From Streptomyces sp. NRRL F-6492 (GTDB lineage: Bacteria; Actinomycetota; Actinomycetes; Streptomycetales; Streptomycetaceae): 64,000 bases of DNA. The stretch's first letter is position 1. Each line of letters starts with the position of its first letter. Position numbers and translations under genes: made by a program. The stretch is from the NCBI RefSeq assembly GCF_001280125.1, contig NZ_LGEG01000255.1:1-64000 (forward strand), read 5' to 3'. Of the stretch, positions 9,318-18,371 are shown one piece after another. Below the pieces are notes generated by a model, which did no database searches, had not been told where the DNA came from, and worked only from the letters and a program-made list of their open reading frames with translations.

Positions 9318-10685
9318 TCAGTCCGTCGCCCGGACCAGGGCGAGGACCTCGTCGCGGACCCGGGCGGCGGTGGCCTCGTCGCGGGCCTCGACGTTGAGGC
9401 GGAGCAGCGGCTCGGTGTTGGAGGCGCGGAGGTTGAACCACCAGTCGGCGGCGGTCACGGTGAGGCCGTCGAGCTCGTCGAGGGTGATCCCGTCCCCGCC
9501 CTCGTACGCCGCCCTGACCCGGGCCGTGCTGGCGGCCTGGTCGGTGACGGTGGAGTTGATCTCGCCGGAGGAGGCGTAGCGGTCGTAGGCGGCGACCAGC
9601 TCCGAGAGGGTGCCCTCCTGGCCGCCGAGGGCCGCGAGGACGTGGAGCGCGGCGAGCATGCCGGTGTCCGCGTTCCAGAAGTCCCGGAAGTAGTAGTGCG
9701 CCGAGTGCTCGCCGCCGAAGATCGCGCCGGTCTTCGCCATCTCCTCCTTGATGAAGGAGTGGCCGACGCGGGTGCGGACGGCCTCGCCGCCCTGCTCGCG
9801 GACGACCTCGGGCACGGACCAGGAGGTGATCAGGTTGTGGATGATCGTTCCGCCGGGGTGCTTGGCGAGCTCGCGGGCGGCGACGAGGGCCGTGATCGCG
9901 GACGGGGAGACCGGTTCGCCGCGCTCGTCGACGACGAAGCAGCGGTCGGCGTCGCCGTCGAAGGCGAGGCCGATGTCGGCGCCCTCGGCGAGGACGCGGG
10001 CCTGGAGGTCGACGATGTTCTTGGGGTCGAGCGGGTTGGCCTCGTGGTTCGGGAAGGTGCCGTCCAGCTCGAAGTACATCGGGACGGTGTCGAGCGGGAG
10101 GCCGGCGAAGACGGTGGGGACGGTGTGGCCGCCCATGCCGTTGCCCGCGTCGACGACGACCTTGAGCGGGCGGATGCCGGTGAGGTCGACGAGGCCCTTG
10201 AGGTGGGCGGCGTAGTCGTCGAGGGTGTCCCGCTCGGTGACGGTGCCGGGGGTGGCGGCGGCCTCGGGGGCGCCCTTCTCCGACCACTCCTCGGCGAGGG
10301 CGCGGATGTCGGCGAGGCCGGTGTCCTGGCCGACGGGGGCGGCTCCGGCGCGGCACATCTTGATGCCGTTGTACTGGGCCGGGTTGTGGGAGGCCGTGAA
10401 CATCGCGCCGGGCAGGCCGAGGCTGCCGGAGGCGAAGTACAGCTGGTCGGTGGAGCAGAGGCCGATGAGGGTGACGTCGGCGCCGAGGCGGGCCGCGCCG
10501 CGCGCGAAGGCGCCCGCGAGTCCGGGCGACGAGGGGCGCATGTCGTGGCCGACGACGATCGCGTCCGCGTCCGTCACCCGGACGAAGGCGGCGCCGAAGA
10601 GCTCGGCGAGCGGCTCGTCCCACTGGTCGGGGACCACTCCGCGGATGTCGTACGCCTTCACGATCTGCGACAGATCGGCAGTCAC
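9318..10685 (-). CDS. manB: Phosphomannomutase/phosphoglucomutase
   Basis: The enzyme converts mannose-6-phosphate to mannose-1-phosphate. The 455-residue product has all four alpha-phosphohexomutase signatures in order: the phosphoserine loop TASHNPAQYNGIK near residue 98, the Mg site DGDADRC near 243, the sugar-specificity loop GGEHSAHYYF near 325 and the C-terminal phosphate-binding RASNTEPLLRLN near 425. Together with ManA and the ManC-like protein at 22.9-24.0 kb it forms the GDP-mannose route. The ATG start is preceded by AGGAGGGTGG. Confidence 0.96.
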   Translation of the reverse strand: MTADLSQIVKAYDIRGVVPDQWDEPLAELFGAAFVRVTDADAIVVGHDMRPSSPGLAGAFARGAARLGADVTLIGLCSTDQLYFASGSLGLPGAMFTASHNPAQYNGIKMCRAGAAPVGQDTGLADIRALAEEWSEKGAPEAAATPGTVTERDTLDDYAAHLKGLVDLTGIRPLKVVVDAGNGMGGHTVPTVFAGLPLDTVPMYFELDGTFPNHEANPLDPKNIVDLQARVLAEGADIGLAFDGDADRCFVVDERGEPVSPSAITALVAARELAKHPGGTIIHNLITSWSVPEVVREQGGEAVRTRVGHSFIKEEMAKTGAIFGGEHSAHYYFRDFWNADTGMLAALHVLAALGGQEGTLSELVAAYDRYASSGEINSTVTDQAASTARVRAAYEGGDGITLDELDGLTVTAADWWFNLRASNTEPLLRLNVEARDEATAARVRDEVLALVRATD

Positions 10686-10881
10686 GGATCCACCCTCCTG
10701 ATGATTCTGGGCACGCGTGTGCGGCGCGTGTACGGAACGTCAAAACTACCCGGAGTGGGGCGGGGGGATGCGGACGGTGGCCGGTTGCGCCCGGTTGACC
10801 GCCCGTGTCGGCCGTGCGGACCCGGCGGCCGGGTCGGTCGTCGGCCCGGGTGTCGGGTCAATCGTCGGCCCGGGTGTCGGG

Positions 10882-11265
10882 TCAGTTGTCGGGTGAGCGG
10901 AGCACTCTGAGGTGTCCGCGGCGCCCGACCTCCATGGGGTCGCCGCCGCGTCCTCCGCCGCCCTTGCCGCCGGCTCCGGCCGCGCGCTCCTGGGGGCGGG
11001 CCGCCTCCCGCACCGCGTTGGCCAGGGCTTCGAGGTCGTCGCCGCTGGGGCGGGTGGGGGCGGATCCGTCGGAGAGCCGCACGACCTCCCAGCCGCGCGG
11101 GGCGGTGAGGCGTTCGCCGTGCTCGGCGCACAGGTCGTAGCAGTGGGGCTCGGCGTAGGTGGCGAGCGGGCCGAGGACCGCAGTCGAGTCGGCATAGACG
11201 TACGTCAGTGTCGCGACGGCAGGGCGGCCGCACGCGGTGCGCGAACAGCGACGTACAGGGCTCAC
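10882..11265 (-). CDS. DUF3499 family protein
   Basis: A 127-residue actinobacterial protein. The N-terminal half carries a probable metal-binding set (Cys7, Cys12, then HCYDLCAEHGERL near 61-73) followed by the conserved APRGWEVVRL segment. The C-terminal half is a low-complexity Gly/Arg-rich linker (GAGGKGGGGRGGDPM) ending in RRGHLRVL. The function of the family is unknown. The start is GTG. It is divergent from the small metallopeptidase-like gene, as in other Streptomyces. Confidence 0.85.
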   Translation of the reverse strand: MSPVRRCSRTACGRPAVATLTYVYADSTAVLGPLATYAEPHCYDLCAEHGERLTAPRGWEVVRLSDGSAPTRPSGDDLEALANAVREAARPQERAAGAGGKGGGGRGGDPMEVGRRGHLRVLRSPDN

Positions 11266-11632
11266 GACGTTGGACGGTACCGCACTCTTGAGCGGGCCGC
11301 GACGACTCTCCCTCAGGTCACTCCACCGTGTCGCGGTGTGAGCTCCGCCATATCCCCGTGCGGGGCGGCCGCTCCGACCTGCGGGGAAGGGATCGCACGG
11401 GTCCCGGGGCAGGTGGCGATTCGGACAGTTCGGGATACGAATCCGGTCAATCAGGGCCAGATGGCCGATCGCGACGGGACGCCGAATCGGGCGCGCGACC
11501 GGCCGGAACGTTCAGGTTGCGACAGAAGGAGCGGAGGTCGGGCGGGGGCGGGGCGGAAACGGGCCGGGGCTCCGGAGAAGGTGGCGAGGACGCGCCACGG
11601 TACGGAGGACCGATGAGGGTTACGCTGCGTCA
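11266..11632. other. Intergenic region between divergent genes
   Basis: This 367-bp GC-rich spacer separates the DUF3499 gene and the metallopeptidase-like gene. On the plus strand TACGCT at 11621-11626 is a plausible -10 that would place transcription initiation at or near the GTG at 11633, so that gene may be leaderless. No clear -35, repeat or additional gene is visible. Confidence 0.3.
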
Positions 11633-12091
11633 GTGATGGACAGTCCTGTGCCGCCGAGCCCCCAGCACCGCCCCGCGGAGCCCCCGGCGGAGCCCCGGGT
11701 CCGCCGCCGCGACCGGCACGGCCGCGGGATGCGGGGTCCCGTCGCGCCGCCGCAGGTGCCGCTCTCCGCGAGCCGGGCCGACACCTTCCGCGATCTGGTC
11801 CTGGACTCGGTGGAGCGTCTGGAGCGGCGCTGGCCGCAGCTGGCCGACGTCGAGTTCCTGGTGCTGGAGGTGCCGCCGGCCGTGCCGGGCGAGACGGTGC
11901 CGCTGGGCGGCTCGCTCTCCGCGGAGAAGGGCGAGCCCGCCCGGGTGGTCGTCTACCGGCGGCCGGTCGAGATCCGCTCGAAGAGCCGGGACGAGCGGGC
12001 GCTCCTGGTCCACGAGGTGGTCGTGGAGCAGGTCGCCGAGCTCCTGGGGCTCTCCCCGGAGTCGGTCGACCCCCGGTACGGGCAGGACTGA
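11633..12091 (+). CDS. Metallopeptidase family (zincin-like) protein with degenerate active site
   Basis: The product is 152 residues. Residues 1-45 are a Pro/Arg-rich low-complexity leader, and 46-145 form the small zincin-like fold of the actinobacterial metallopeptidase (DUF1025-like) family. The helix that normally carries HExxH reads LLVHEVVVEQVAEL: His127 and Glu128 are present but the second His is Val131. This makes a classical zinc protease unlikely unless other residues serve as ligands. The GTG-ATG start pair at 11633 has no Shine-Dalgarno, and a -10-like TACGCT 6 nt upstream suggests leaderless expression. Next to DUF3499, as in related genomes. Confidence 0.75.
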   Translation: MMDSPVPPSPQHRPAEPPAEPRVRRRDRHGRGMRGPVAPPQVPLSASRADTFRDLVLDSVERLERRWPQLADVEFLVLEVPPAVPGETVPLGGSLSAEKGEPARVVVYRRPVEIRSKSRDERALLVHEVVVEQVAELLGLSPESVDPRYGQD

Positions 12092-12224
12092 GCCGGACGG
12101 GACCGGCAAGGGCCGACAGGAGCCGGCAGAGGTCGGCAGAACCGGGCGGTCGTACGGCCACCGGGCCCGGCCGGCCGGATCCGTACCGCTCGCGTCCCTC
12201 CGGTCTCCCCCGTGGGGGCCGGGG

Positions 12225-13754
12225 TCAGTCCAGTACTCCCAGGTCCTGGCGGGCCGACGGGACCTCGACCGTGCCCCGGTCGTCGGCGAGGGTCTGGACG
12301 GTGAACATCGGGACGCCGTCCTGCGGCACGGCGAGCGTCCGGGCCGCGTACACCTTGCCGCCGGAGACCGGTTCGACGGTCAGCGCGTAGGAGCCCTTGA
12401 GGCCCTGCGGGACGAGGTCGGTGACGGGCGTCGTCGTGCCCGCCCTGACCGTGACCGTCCTCGACGCCGGCGTGCCCGCCCCGGAGCCCGCCGAGGCCGT
12501 GATCCTGACCTTCGCGTCGGCGTCGGGGGCGGTCAGGGAGAGCGTCGAGGCCTTGGCGCGGTTGTCGGCGACCGTCGCGCGGGCGGAGATCGCCCCCGCC
12601 GCCGGGATGAAGGCGATCTCGCTCTTGTCGCCCTTGCCCCGGACCACCTGGAGGGCGGCCACGACCGGGACGGGCCTCTTCGCGTTCTCCGGGCTGAGGA
12701 ACAGCGAGGCCGCCGAGCCCCGGGTGAGGTCGGGCAGGTCGATGGAGGTCGTCATCCCGGACTTCACGTGCAGGGTGTCGGCGCCCGCCGGGACGATCGC
12801 GCCGTTCGCGGTGGACAGCTTGACCTTCAGGTCGGCGTCCTCCTGGCCGGGGGCGAAGACCACGAGCCGCACCGAGGTGGCGTCGGCCGGGATGCCGGGG
12901 AGGACGACGCTGCCCGACGGGTCGGCCGAGGCGGAGATCCAGTCGCTGCCGAGCTTGTCGTCGGCGACGCCGACGGCCGCGCCGACCCGCCCGCTGCGGG
13001 TGGTGACGTGGACGGTGACGTCCCGCTGGGCGGCCTCGTGGGTGAGGGTCGGGAGGAGGACCGGGACCGTGGAGCGGGCGGGGACCGGGATGCCCTCGGT
13101 GAACTGGGACTTGAGGACGCCCTCGGGGCCGTACAGCGTGATGTCGGCGACGGCGGCCGCGTCGTCCGGGTTGGTGAGGTGGACGTAGTCGTGGCGCGCC
13201 TTGGCGGTGGAGGCCGCCGGGAACCAGAAGTCGGTGTCGGGGGCGCCGCAGGTGAGGCCGAGGAGGCCGCGCGAGCCGCCCGCCGGGACGACGGTGGTCT
13301 GCTGGACGGTCCAGCCGGGGGCGAGGGCGCCGGTGGCCGAGCCGGTGAGGGCGGGCACGGACGCGCCGTTCGCCTCGGCGGTGACGGGCTTGCCGGGGGC
13401 CGTGACGGTGGCGGGGGCCTTGGGCGCCGTGGGCTTCTTGCCGGTCCCGCCGGTGGCCGTCGCGCCCGTGGCGGGCTTCAGGAGGGCCGTGGGCCGCTGC
13501 GCCCCGTCCTTGCCGGTTCCCGGGGTCTTGCCGGTCTCGGTGCCCGTCGGGGTGTACGAGGTGTAGACGGTCTCGGCCACCTCCGAGGAGCTCGGGACCG
13601 GGCAGGCCAGGCCGACGCGCTCCACCGGCAGCCGGGTGGTGGCCTTCGTCGCCCCGGGGACGGCGGTGCCCTCGGGGGCGGTGAGGGCGGCGAGGCCGGT
13701 GACGGCGGCGAGGGCCGTGGCGCCCGCGATCAGGGAGAGGGTCGTGCGCTTCAC
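12225..13754 (-). CDS. DUF5719 family secreted/anchored protein
   Basis: The 509-residue product starts with an N-terminal export signal (VKRTTLSLIAGATALAAVTG followed by a hydrophobic segment to about 27). A Thr/Gly/Lys-rich linker follows (about 60-115), then repeated beta-rich segments with NPDDAAAVADITLYGPEG, VPARSTVPVLLP and similar, resembling Ig-like/DUF5719 domains. No catalytic motif is visible. Its GTG start overlaps the stop of the upstream glycosyltransferase in a GTGA overlap, so the two are translationally coupled, and it probably acts with that enzyme at the cell surface. Confidence 0.8.
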   Translation of the reverse strand: MKRTTLSLIAGATALAAVTGLAALTAPEGTAVPGATKATTRLPVERVGLACPVPSSSEVAETVYTSYTPTGTETGKTPGTGKDGAQRPTALLKPATGATATGGTGKKPTAPKAPATVTAPGKPVTAEANGASVPALTGSATGALAPGWTVQQTTVVPAGGSRGLLGLTCGAPDTDFWFPAASTAKARHDYVHLTNPDDAAAVADITLYGPEGVLKSQFTEGIPVPARSTVPVLLPTLTHEAAQRDVTVHVTTRSGRVGAAVGVADDKLGSDWISASADPSGSVVLPGIPADATSVRLVVFAPGQEDADLKVKLSTANGAIVPAGADTLHVKSGMTTSIDLPDLTRGSAASLFLSPENAKRPVPVVAALQVVRGKGDKSEIAFIPAAGAISARATVADNRAKASTLSLTAPDADAKVRITASAGSGAGTPASRTVTVRAGTTTPVTDLVPQGLKGSYALTVEPVSGGKVYAARTLAVPQDGVPMFTVQTLADDRGTVEVPSARQDLGVLD

Positions 13755-16700
13755 TGGTTGCTGCTCCCGTCGGGACGCTGCTCGGTCTCGTGGCCCCGGG
13801 CGGGTCCGTAGCCGTAGCCGTACGGGTCGTACTGCTGCGGGTCGTACCCCTGCTGCGGGTCGTAGCCCTGTCCGCCGTACTGCTGCTGTTGCTGTTGCTG
13901 GTCGTAGCCCTGCGGGTCGTACTGCTGCTGCTCGTAGCCCTGCTGGGGGTACGCGTACGGCTGCTGGTACGGGTCGGCCGCGTACTCCTGGTAGGGGGCC
14001 CGGTCGGCGTAGGGCTGCTCCTGGGTGCCTTCCCGGCCGTGCTCGCCGTGCTCCTGGCCGTGGTCCCGGGCCCGGGCGTGGGCGGGGTCGTATCCGCCGT
14101 CCCAGTCCCGGTCCCCGGGTGCGTGGGACTGCTGCTCCGGGATCGGGACCGGCCCGTGCTCCGGGGCGTCGGCGGGGGGCTGCTCCACGGCCTCGGCCTC
14201 CGCGTCGGCGGCGGCGCGCAGGCGGCGGGCGCGGCGGCCGTCGCCCTCGGCGGCCTGGGCGGGGATCGCGAGCTCCTCCTCGGGCAGGTCGTCGTCGATC
14301 TCGCGGCGGCGGCCGGGCAGGGCGAGGACGAGCAGGACGACGCCGAGGGCGACCTGGGTCCAGATCCACGCGCTGTGGGTGAACGGCTCGTCGTACGTGA
14401 CGTCGAGGCGGCCCCCCTGAGCGGGGAGCTCGAAGCCCTGGGCCCAGCCGTCGACGGTGGTCCGCTTCAGCTCCTTGCCGTCGAGGGTGGCGGTCCAGCC
14501 CTCGGCGGCGCGGTCGGCGAGGCGCAGGACGCGGCCGGCGGGGCCCGCGGGGACCTCGGTGTGGACCTCGACGGGGCCGGCGGCGACGGCGACGTCGGCG
14601 GCGGTCTCCCCGGCGGCTCCTCCGGCGGCCGGGGCCCCGGCCTCGGCGGCGGGCGGGACGATCATGGCGCGGGCGATCTCGCGGTCCACGCGCCAGAGCG
14701 CGCTGCCGTCGATCTGGCTGAGGCGGCTGAGGCCGGGGGTGGAGTCGAGGACCCGGCTCATCTGGCGCGGTGCCCCGTCCCGTACGAGGACGTAGCGGAT
14801 CGCGTAGCCGCTGAGCTGCTCGGTCTGCTCGGCGCCGGAGCCGGCGACGAGGAGGGCGACGACCCGGTCGAGGTGCGGGTCGCCCTCGGCGGTGGCGGTG
14901 AGCTCGGCGTCGCCGAGGCGGGCGCCGGAGCCGCGGACCAGGGTGTAGGCGACCTCGCCGGGGGTGGAGCCGCCGAGGACGAGGGTGCGGGGCTGGTCGC
15001 GGGTGGTGCTCTCCTCGGCGACGAAGGCCGGGACCTGGACCGGGTCGCGGCGGGTCAGCGGGCCGTCGGCGCCGCCGATCATCCAGCCGGCGGCGGCGAG
15101 GGCGGGGCCGGCGGCGCAGGCGAGGGCGACGAGGGCGGCGACGGGCTGGCGCCAGCCGAAGCCGTGGGCGGCGACGCGGGTGCGTCCGCCCTCGGCGCCG
15201 ATCAGGCCGGCGGCGATGAGGGCGGCGCCGTAGACGAGGGTGGCGGGCCCGGCCCAGCCGGTGCCGCCCGCGCCGTTGGTCAGGACGGCGAAGAGGAGTC
15301 CGGCGAGGGCGGCGGCCCAGGCGGCGTGGACGGCGAGCCGGCGCTCCTCGCGCAGCAGCCCGGCCAGGCCGGCGAGGACGAGGCCGATCAGGAGCAGGCC
15401 GCCGGTGGTGCCGGGGCCGCCGGGGCTGGCACCGAGCAGGTCGAGCGCGGTGGCGGTGCCCGTGCGGAGGTCGACGCCGGCCTCGCGCAGGAAGGCGGCG
15501 GGGTCGGTCAGGAGGGTGAGCGACCAGGGGGCGAGGACGAGCAGGGGGGTGCCGACGGCGGCGAGGAAGCGGAGCCCGTACGCGAGGGGGTCGGAGCGGC
15601 GGACGGCGAGGACGCCGAGGCCGAGGAGGACGGCGAGCGGCCAGACCACCGGGGTGAACGCGGTCGTGAAGGTGAGCAGGAGCGCGTACGCCCAGGTGGC
15701 GCGCCAGCTGCCCCGGTCGGGCCGGTTGAAGCCGTGGGCGGCGACGGCGGCGCGGCCGATCAGCGGGAGCAGGATCGCGAGGACGGCGGTGCCGAGCCGG
15801 CCGGTGGCGAGGGCGCCGGTGGCGGCGGGCAGGAAGGCGTAGGCGACGGCGCCCCAGGCGCGCAGCAGCCGGGACTCGACGATGCCCCGGGAGGCGAAGT
15901 ACGCGGTGAAGCCGGCGAGCGGGACCGAGCAGACGAGCAGCAGGGTCAGCGCGGTGGAGGTGGAGCCGAGGAACAGCGCGGAGAGCGCGGCCAGGACGGC
16001 GAGGTAGGGCGGGGCGGACTGGGTGCCGCCGGTGCCGAGGGGGTGCCAGGCGTCGGCGTACCGGGACCAGAGCCCGGAGACGGTGTCGGGGGCGGGCAGC
16101 AGGGCGCCGCCGGCCAGGGAGCCGCCGGAGAAGAGGTTGCGGCAGGCGACGAGGGCGACGACGAGGAGCAGGGCGAAGAGGACCGGGCCGGGTCTGCGGG
16201 CGATCTTCTTGAGCCGGGCGAACTGCTCGACCTCCAGGTAGTCGGCGTCGTCGCCGCCGGGCCCGGACTCGACGACGCCGTGGCGGGAGCCGCCGGAGTC
16301 GGCCTCGTTGCCGCCGAAGTCGGCGGTGAGCTGCTCGACGGCGGCGCGGACGGTGGCGCCGGGCGGCGGGAACAGCGGGCGGAGTTCGCTCGCCGGGACG
16401 GCGGGGTTCTTGCGCCGCTTGCGGGCGGCGAGGATCTTCTCGGGCCGCAGCAGGGTGGCGAGGAGGCCCATGACCTCGTCGACGGCCTGCCCGGGGACCT
16501 TGCCGACGAGGTAGGCGAGGGTGCGGAACAGGGTGCTGAGGACGAGCCGCGCGAAGACGTACGGGAGGGCGGCGCCGCGGGTGTTGGCGAGGAGCGTGTA
16601 GACGGCTCCGGCCTTGTCGACGCGGTGCGGGTTGGCGGCGGTGCGGCCGGCGCAGTCGACGGTGCGGCGCTCGCGGGCGGCGGCCTCGGCGTGCCGCAGG

Positions 16701-17470
16701 ACGGCGTCCGGGGCGATGAGCACGCGGTGGCCCGCGGCGTGGGCGCGCCAGCACAGGTCGACGTCGTCGCGCATGAGGGGCAGGCGCCGGTCGAAGCCGC
16801 CCAGCTCCTCGAAGACGTCGCGGCGGATCAGCATGCCGGCGGTGGAGACGGAGAGGACGGAGCGGACCTGGTCGTGCTGGCCCTGGTCCTGCTCGCGGCG
16901 GTCGAGGCCGGTCCAGCGGCGGCCGCTGCGGGCGATGGAGACGCCGGTCTCCAGGAGCTGCTTCCGGTCGTACCAGCCGCGGAGCTTGGGGCCGACGACG
17001 GCGGCGTGCGCGTCGGAGTCGGCGACGCGCAGGAGTCCGGCCAGGGCGTCGGGCTCGGGCGCGCAGTCGTCGTGGAGGAGCCAGAGCCACTGGACCGGTT
17101 CGCCGTGCGGGAGTTCGGGGAGGTCGTAGGCCTCGTCGTTCCAGGTGCGGCTGACGGGGTCCCAGCCGCTGGGGCGCTTCAGGTAGGGCAGGTCCTCGGG
17201 TCCGAGCACGGGCGCGGTGCGGGCGGCCTCCTCGACGGCGGCGCCGAAGCCGGTGCGGCGCGCGAGGTGCAGGACGCGGTCGTCGCCGACGGCTTCGGCG
17301 ACGAGCCGCGCGGAGTCGTCGGCGCTGCCGGTGTCGGCCGCGACCACGTTCTGCACGGGGCGTTCCTGGGCGAGCAGGCCGGCCAGGGCGTCGGGCAGCC
17401 AGCGGGCGCCGTCGTGGGTGACGAGCACGGCGGTGACGACGTGTCGCGGGAACTCAGGAGTTGAGGACAT
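13751..17470 (-). CDS. Giant membrane glycosyltransferase, GT2 domain with polytopic membrane part
   Basis: The product is 1239 residues. Residues 10-270 form a GT2 domain: VVTAVLVTHDGARWLPDAL at the start, then QWLWLLHDDCAPEPDAL as the DXD-like site, and GGFDRRLPLMRDDVDLCWRA as the acceptor-side motif. Roughly 15 membrane helices follow between about 400 and 1075, with extracytoplasmic loops, resembling lipid-linked-sugar-dependent transferases. The last ~110 residues are Gln/Tyr/Pro-rich with repeats like YDPQQGYDPQQYDPYGYG. It probably adds sugars to a cell-envelope glycan. The start at 17470 is preceded by GGAGG (12 nt). It is coupled to the DUF5719 gene. Confidence 0.88.
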   Translation of the reverse strand: MSSTPEFPRHVVTAVLVTHDGARWLPDALAGLLAQERPVQNVVAADTGSADDSARLVAEAVGDDRVLHLARRTGFGAAVEEAARTAPVLGPEDLPYLKRPSGWDPVSRTWNDEAYDLPELPHGEPVQWLWLLHDDCAPEPDALAGLLRVADSDAHAAVVGPKLRGWYDRKQLLETGVSIARSGRRWTGLDRREQDQGQHDQVRSVLSVSTAGMLIRRDVFEELGGFDRRLPLMRDDVDLCWRAHAAGHRVLIAPDAVLRHAEAAARERRTVDCAGRTAANPHRVDKAGAVYTLLANTRGAALPYVFARLVLSTLFRTLAYLVGKVPGQAVDEVMGLLATLLRPEKILAARKRRKNPAVPASELRPLFPPPGATVRAAVEQLTADFGGNEADSGGSRHGVVESGPGGDDADYLEVEQFARLKKIARRPGPVLFALLLVVALVACRNLFSGGSLAGGALLPAPDTVSGLWSRYADAWHPLGTGGTQSAPPYLAVLAALSALFLGSTSTALTLLLVCSVPLAGFTAYFASRGIVESRLLRAWGAVAYAFLPAATGALATGRLGTAVLAILLPLIGRAAVAAHGFNRPDRGSWRATWAYALLLTFTTAFTPVVWPLAVLLGLGVLAVRRSDPLAYGLRFLAAVGTPLLVLAPWSLTLLTDPAAFLREAGVDLRTGTATALDLLGASPGGPGTTGGLLLIGLVLAGLAGLLREERRLAVHAAWAAALAGLLFAVLTNGAGGTGWAGPATLVYGAALIAAGLIGAEGGRTRVAAHGFGWRQPVAALVALACAAGPALAAAGWMIGGADGPLTRRDPVQVPAFVAEESTTRDQPRTLVLGGSTPGEVAYTLVRGSGARLGDAELTATAEGDPHLDRVVALLVAGSGAEQTEQLSGYAIRYVLVRDGAPRQMSRVLDSTPGLSRLSQIDGSALWRVDREIARAMIVPPAAEAGAPAAGGAAGETAADVAVAAGPVEVHTEVPAGPAGRVLRLADRAAEGWTATLDGKELKRTTVDGWAQGFELPAQGGRLDVTYDEPFTHSAWIWTQVALGVVLLVLALPGRRREIDDDLPEEELAIPAQAAEGDGRRARRLRAAADAEAEAVEQPPADAPEHGPVPIPEQQSHAPGDRDWDGGYDPAHARARDHGQEHGEHGREGTQEQPYADRAPYQEYAADPYQQPYAYPQQGYEQQQYDPQGYDQQQQQQQYGGQGYDPQQGYDPQQYDPYGYGYGPARGHETEQRPDGSSNQ

Positions 17471-17980
17471 CGAGCTACGGGCCCTCCGGCCGGGGGTCGC
17501 CCGCGGGGGGCGTGGGGAGCGTCTCGGACGGAGGCCCACACTAACGGCTGTGCGCGGAGCGGTCCGCCGCCCTGTGGACAGAGCTCCCGGGCCCCTGTGG
17601 ACAGAGCGGACGGAACGGTCGCGGGGAGGGACCGGGGATCAGGGGCGGGGATCAGGGGCGGGCGGAGGGGGCCGGGGCGGCCCGGGGCGTCAGCAGGACC
17701 GGGCCCGAAGAGGCCGGGGCGGCCGGGACGGCCGGGGCCGTGACCAGGGTCGGGATCGGAGCCGGCGCCGGATCCGGATCCGGAGCCGGGGCCGAAGAGG
17801 CCGGCGCGGCCGGGGCCGGGTGCGCAGAACGGTCCGCCGCCTGTGACCTGAACACAGGGGGCGGACCGTTCGGGCCGTCCTGGTGCGTGCGCCTCGGCGC
17901 GGTCCCGGTGGACGCGTCCCGGCTCGGGGGTCCGTACGCGGTCGGGTGCCGGCGGTCCGGGCGGCGCCTCGGGCGGCGGT
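17471..17980. other. Intergenic region with direct repeats and whiB terminator
   Basis: About 510 bp between the giant glycosyltransferase and whiB, both leftward. It contains two copies of CCTGTGGACAGAGC (17571-17584 and 17594-17607, 23 bp apart, i.e. the same helix face) upstream of the glycosyltransferase start, and the hairpin at 17827-17871. A Pro/Ala-rich open frame here is not convincing as a gene. Confidence 0.4.
17827..17871. terminator. Intrinsic terminator after whiB
   Basis: GAACGGTCCGCC (17827-17838) pairs with GGCGGACCGTTC (17860-17871), and CCTGTG pairs with CACAGG inside it, leaving a single mismatch and a 7-nt loop. This gives an 18-bp hairpin about 110 bp beyond the whiB stop. 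Confidence 0.7.
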
Positions 17981-18244
17981 TCAGACGGCGGCCTTCTTCA
18001 GGCGGCGCCGCTCCCGCTCGGAGAGGCCTCCCCAGATGCCGAAGCGCTCGTCGTTCTGCAAGGCGTATTCGAGGCATTCGGAGCGGACCTCGCAGGCGAG
18101 GCAGACCTTCTTGGCCTCACGGGTCGAGCCGCCCTTCTCGGGGAAGAAGGACTCGGGATCGGTCTGGGCGCACAGCGCGCGCTCCTGCCAGCCGAGTTCC
18201 TCGTCCGCGTCCTCGACCAGCAGTTCCTGGAACAACTCGGTCAT
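17981..18244 (-). CDS. whiB: WhiB sporulation regulator (Wbl-family iron-sulfur protein)
   Basis: The 87-residue protein has the four [4Fe-4S] ligands Cys25, Cys48, Cys51 and Cys57, the GIWGG turn at 69-73 and a basic C-terminus ERERRRLKKAAV. The segment after DADEELGWQERALC matches WhiB of S. coelicolor as I recall it, rather than WblA, WblC or WblE. WhiB acts with WhiA to switch aerial hyphae from growth to sporulation septation. It has a good promoter and a BldD-like site upstream and a strong terminator downstream, so it is monocistronic. Confidence 0.95.
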   Translation of the reverse strand: MTELFQELLVEDADEELGWQERALCAQTDPESFFPEKGGSTREAKKVCLACEVRSECLEYALQNDERFGIWGGLSERERRRLKKAAV

Positions 18245-18315
18245 GTGCGCCCCTCGTCTGTTCTGTGCGTCCCCGTGGTGTTGCCGTGCGGATACGGCCG
18301 AACGACACGAGTGAA

Positions 18316-18344
18316 ATTACAAGTTCGTGCTCTGTGCGAGTCAA
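18316..18344 (-). promoter_or_regulatory. whiB promoter
   Basis: On the minus strand -35 TTGACT (18344-18339) and -10 TGTAAT (18321-18316) are separated by exactly 17 nt. This is the best housekeeping-type promoter near whiB and lies 72 bp upstream of its start codon. Confidence 0.6.
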
Positions 18345-18371
18345 GCCGAGATCTGCTATTGGGCCCCGTAT

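Noticed and set aside
12225..17090. A 1621-codon leftward frame running through both the DUF5719 gene and the glycosyltransferase region
   Set aside because: Only its last 509 residues look like a protein. Upstream it is an Arg/Pro-rich shadow of the glycosyltransferase frame. The real start is the GTG at 13754 overlapping the previous stop.
13790..17464. A 1224-codon open frame on the plus strand opposite the giant glycosyltransferase
   Set aside because: Very long antisense open frames are expected in GC-rich Streptomyces genes. Its product is Gly/Ala/Asp/Glu low-complexity without any motif, while the minus-strand frame has clear GT2 and membrane features.
17652..18077. A 141-codon Pro/Ala-rich leftward frame after whiB
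   Set aside because: It overlaps whiB, lacks a Shine-Dalgarno, spans the whiB terminator hairpin and has low-complexity composition.
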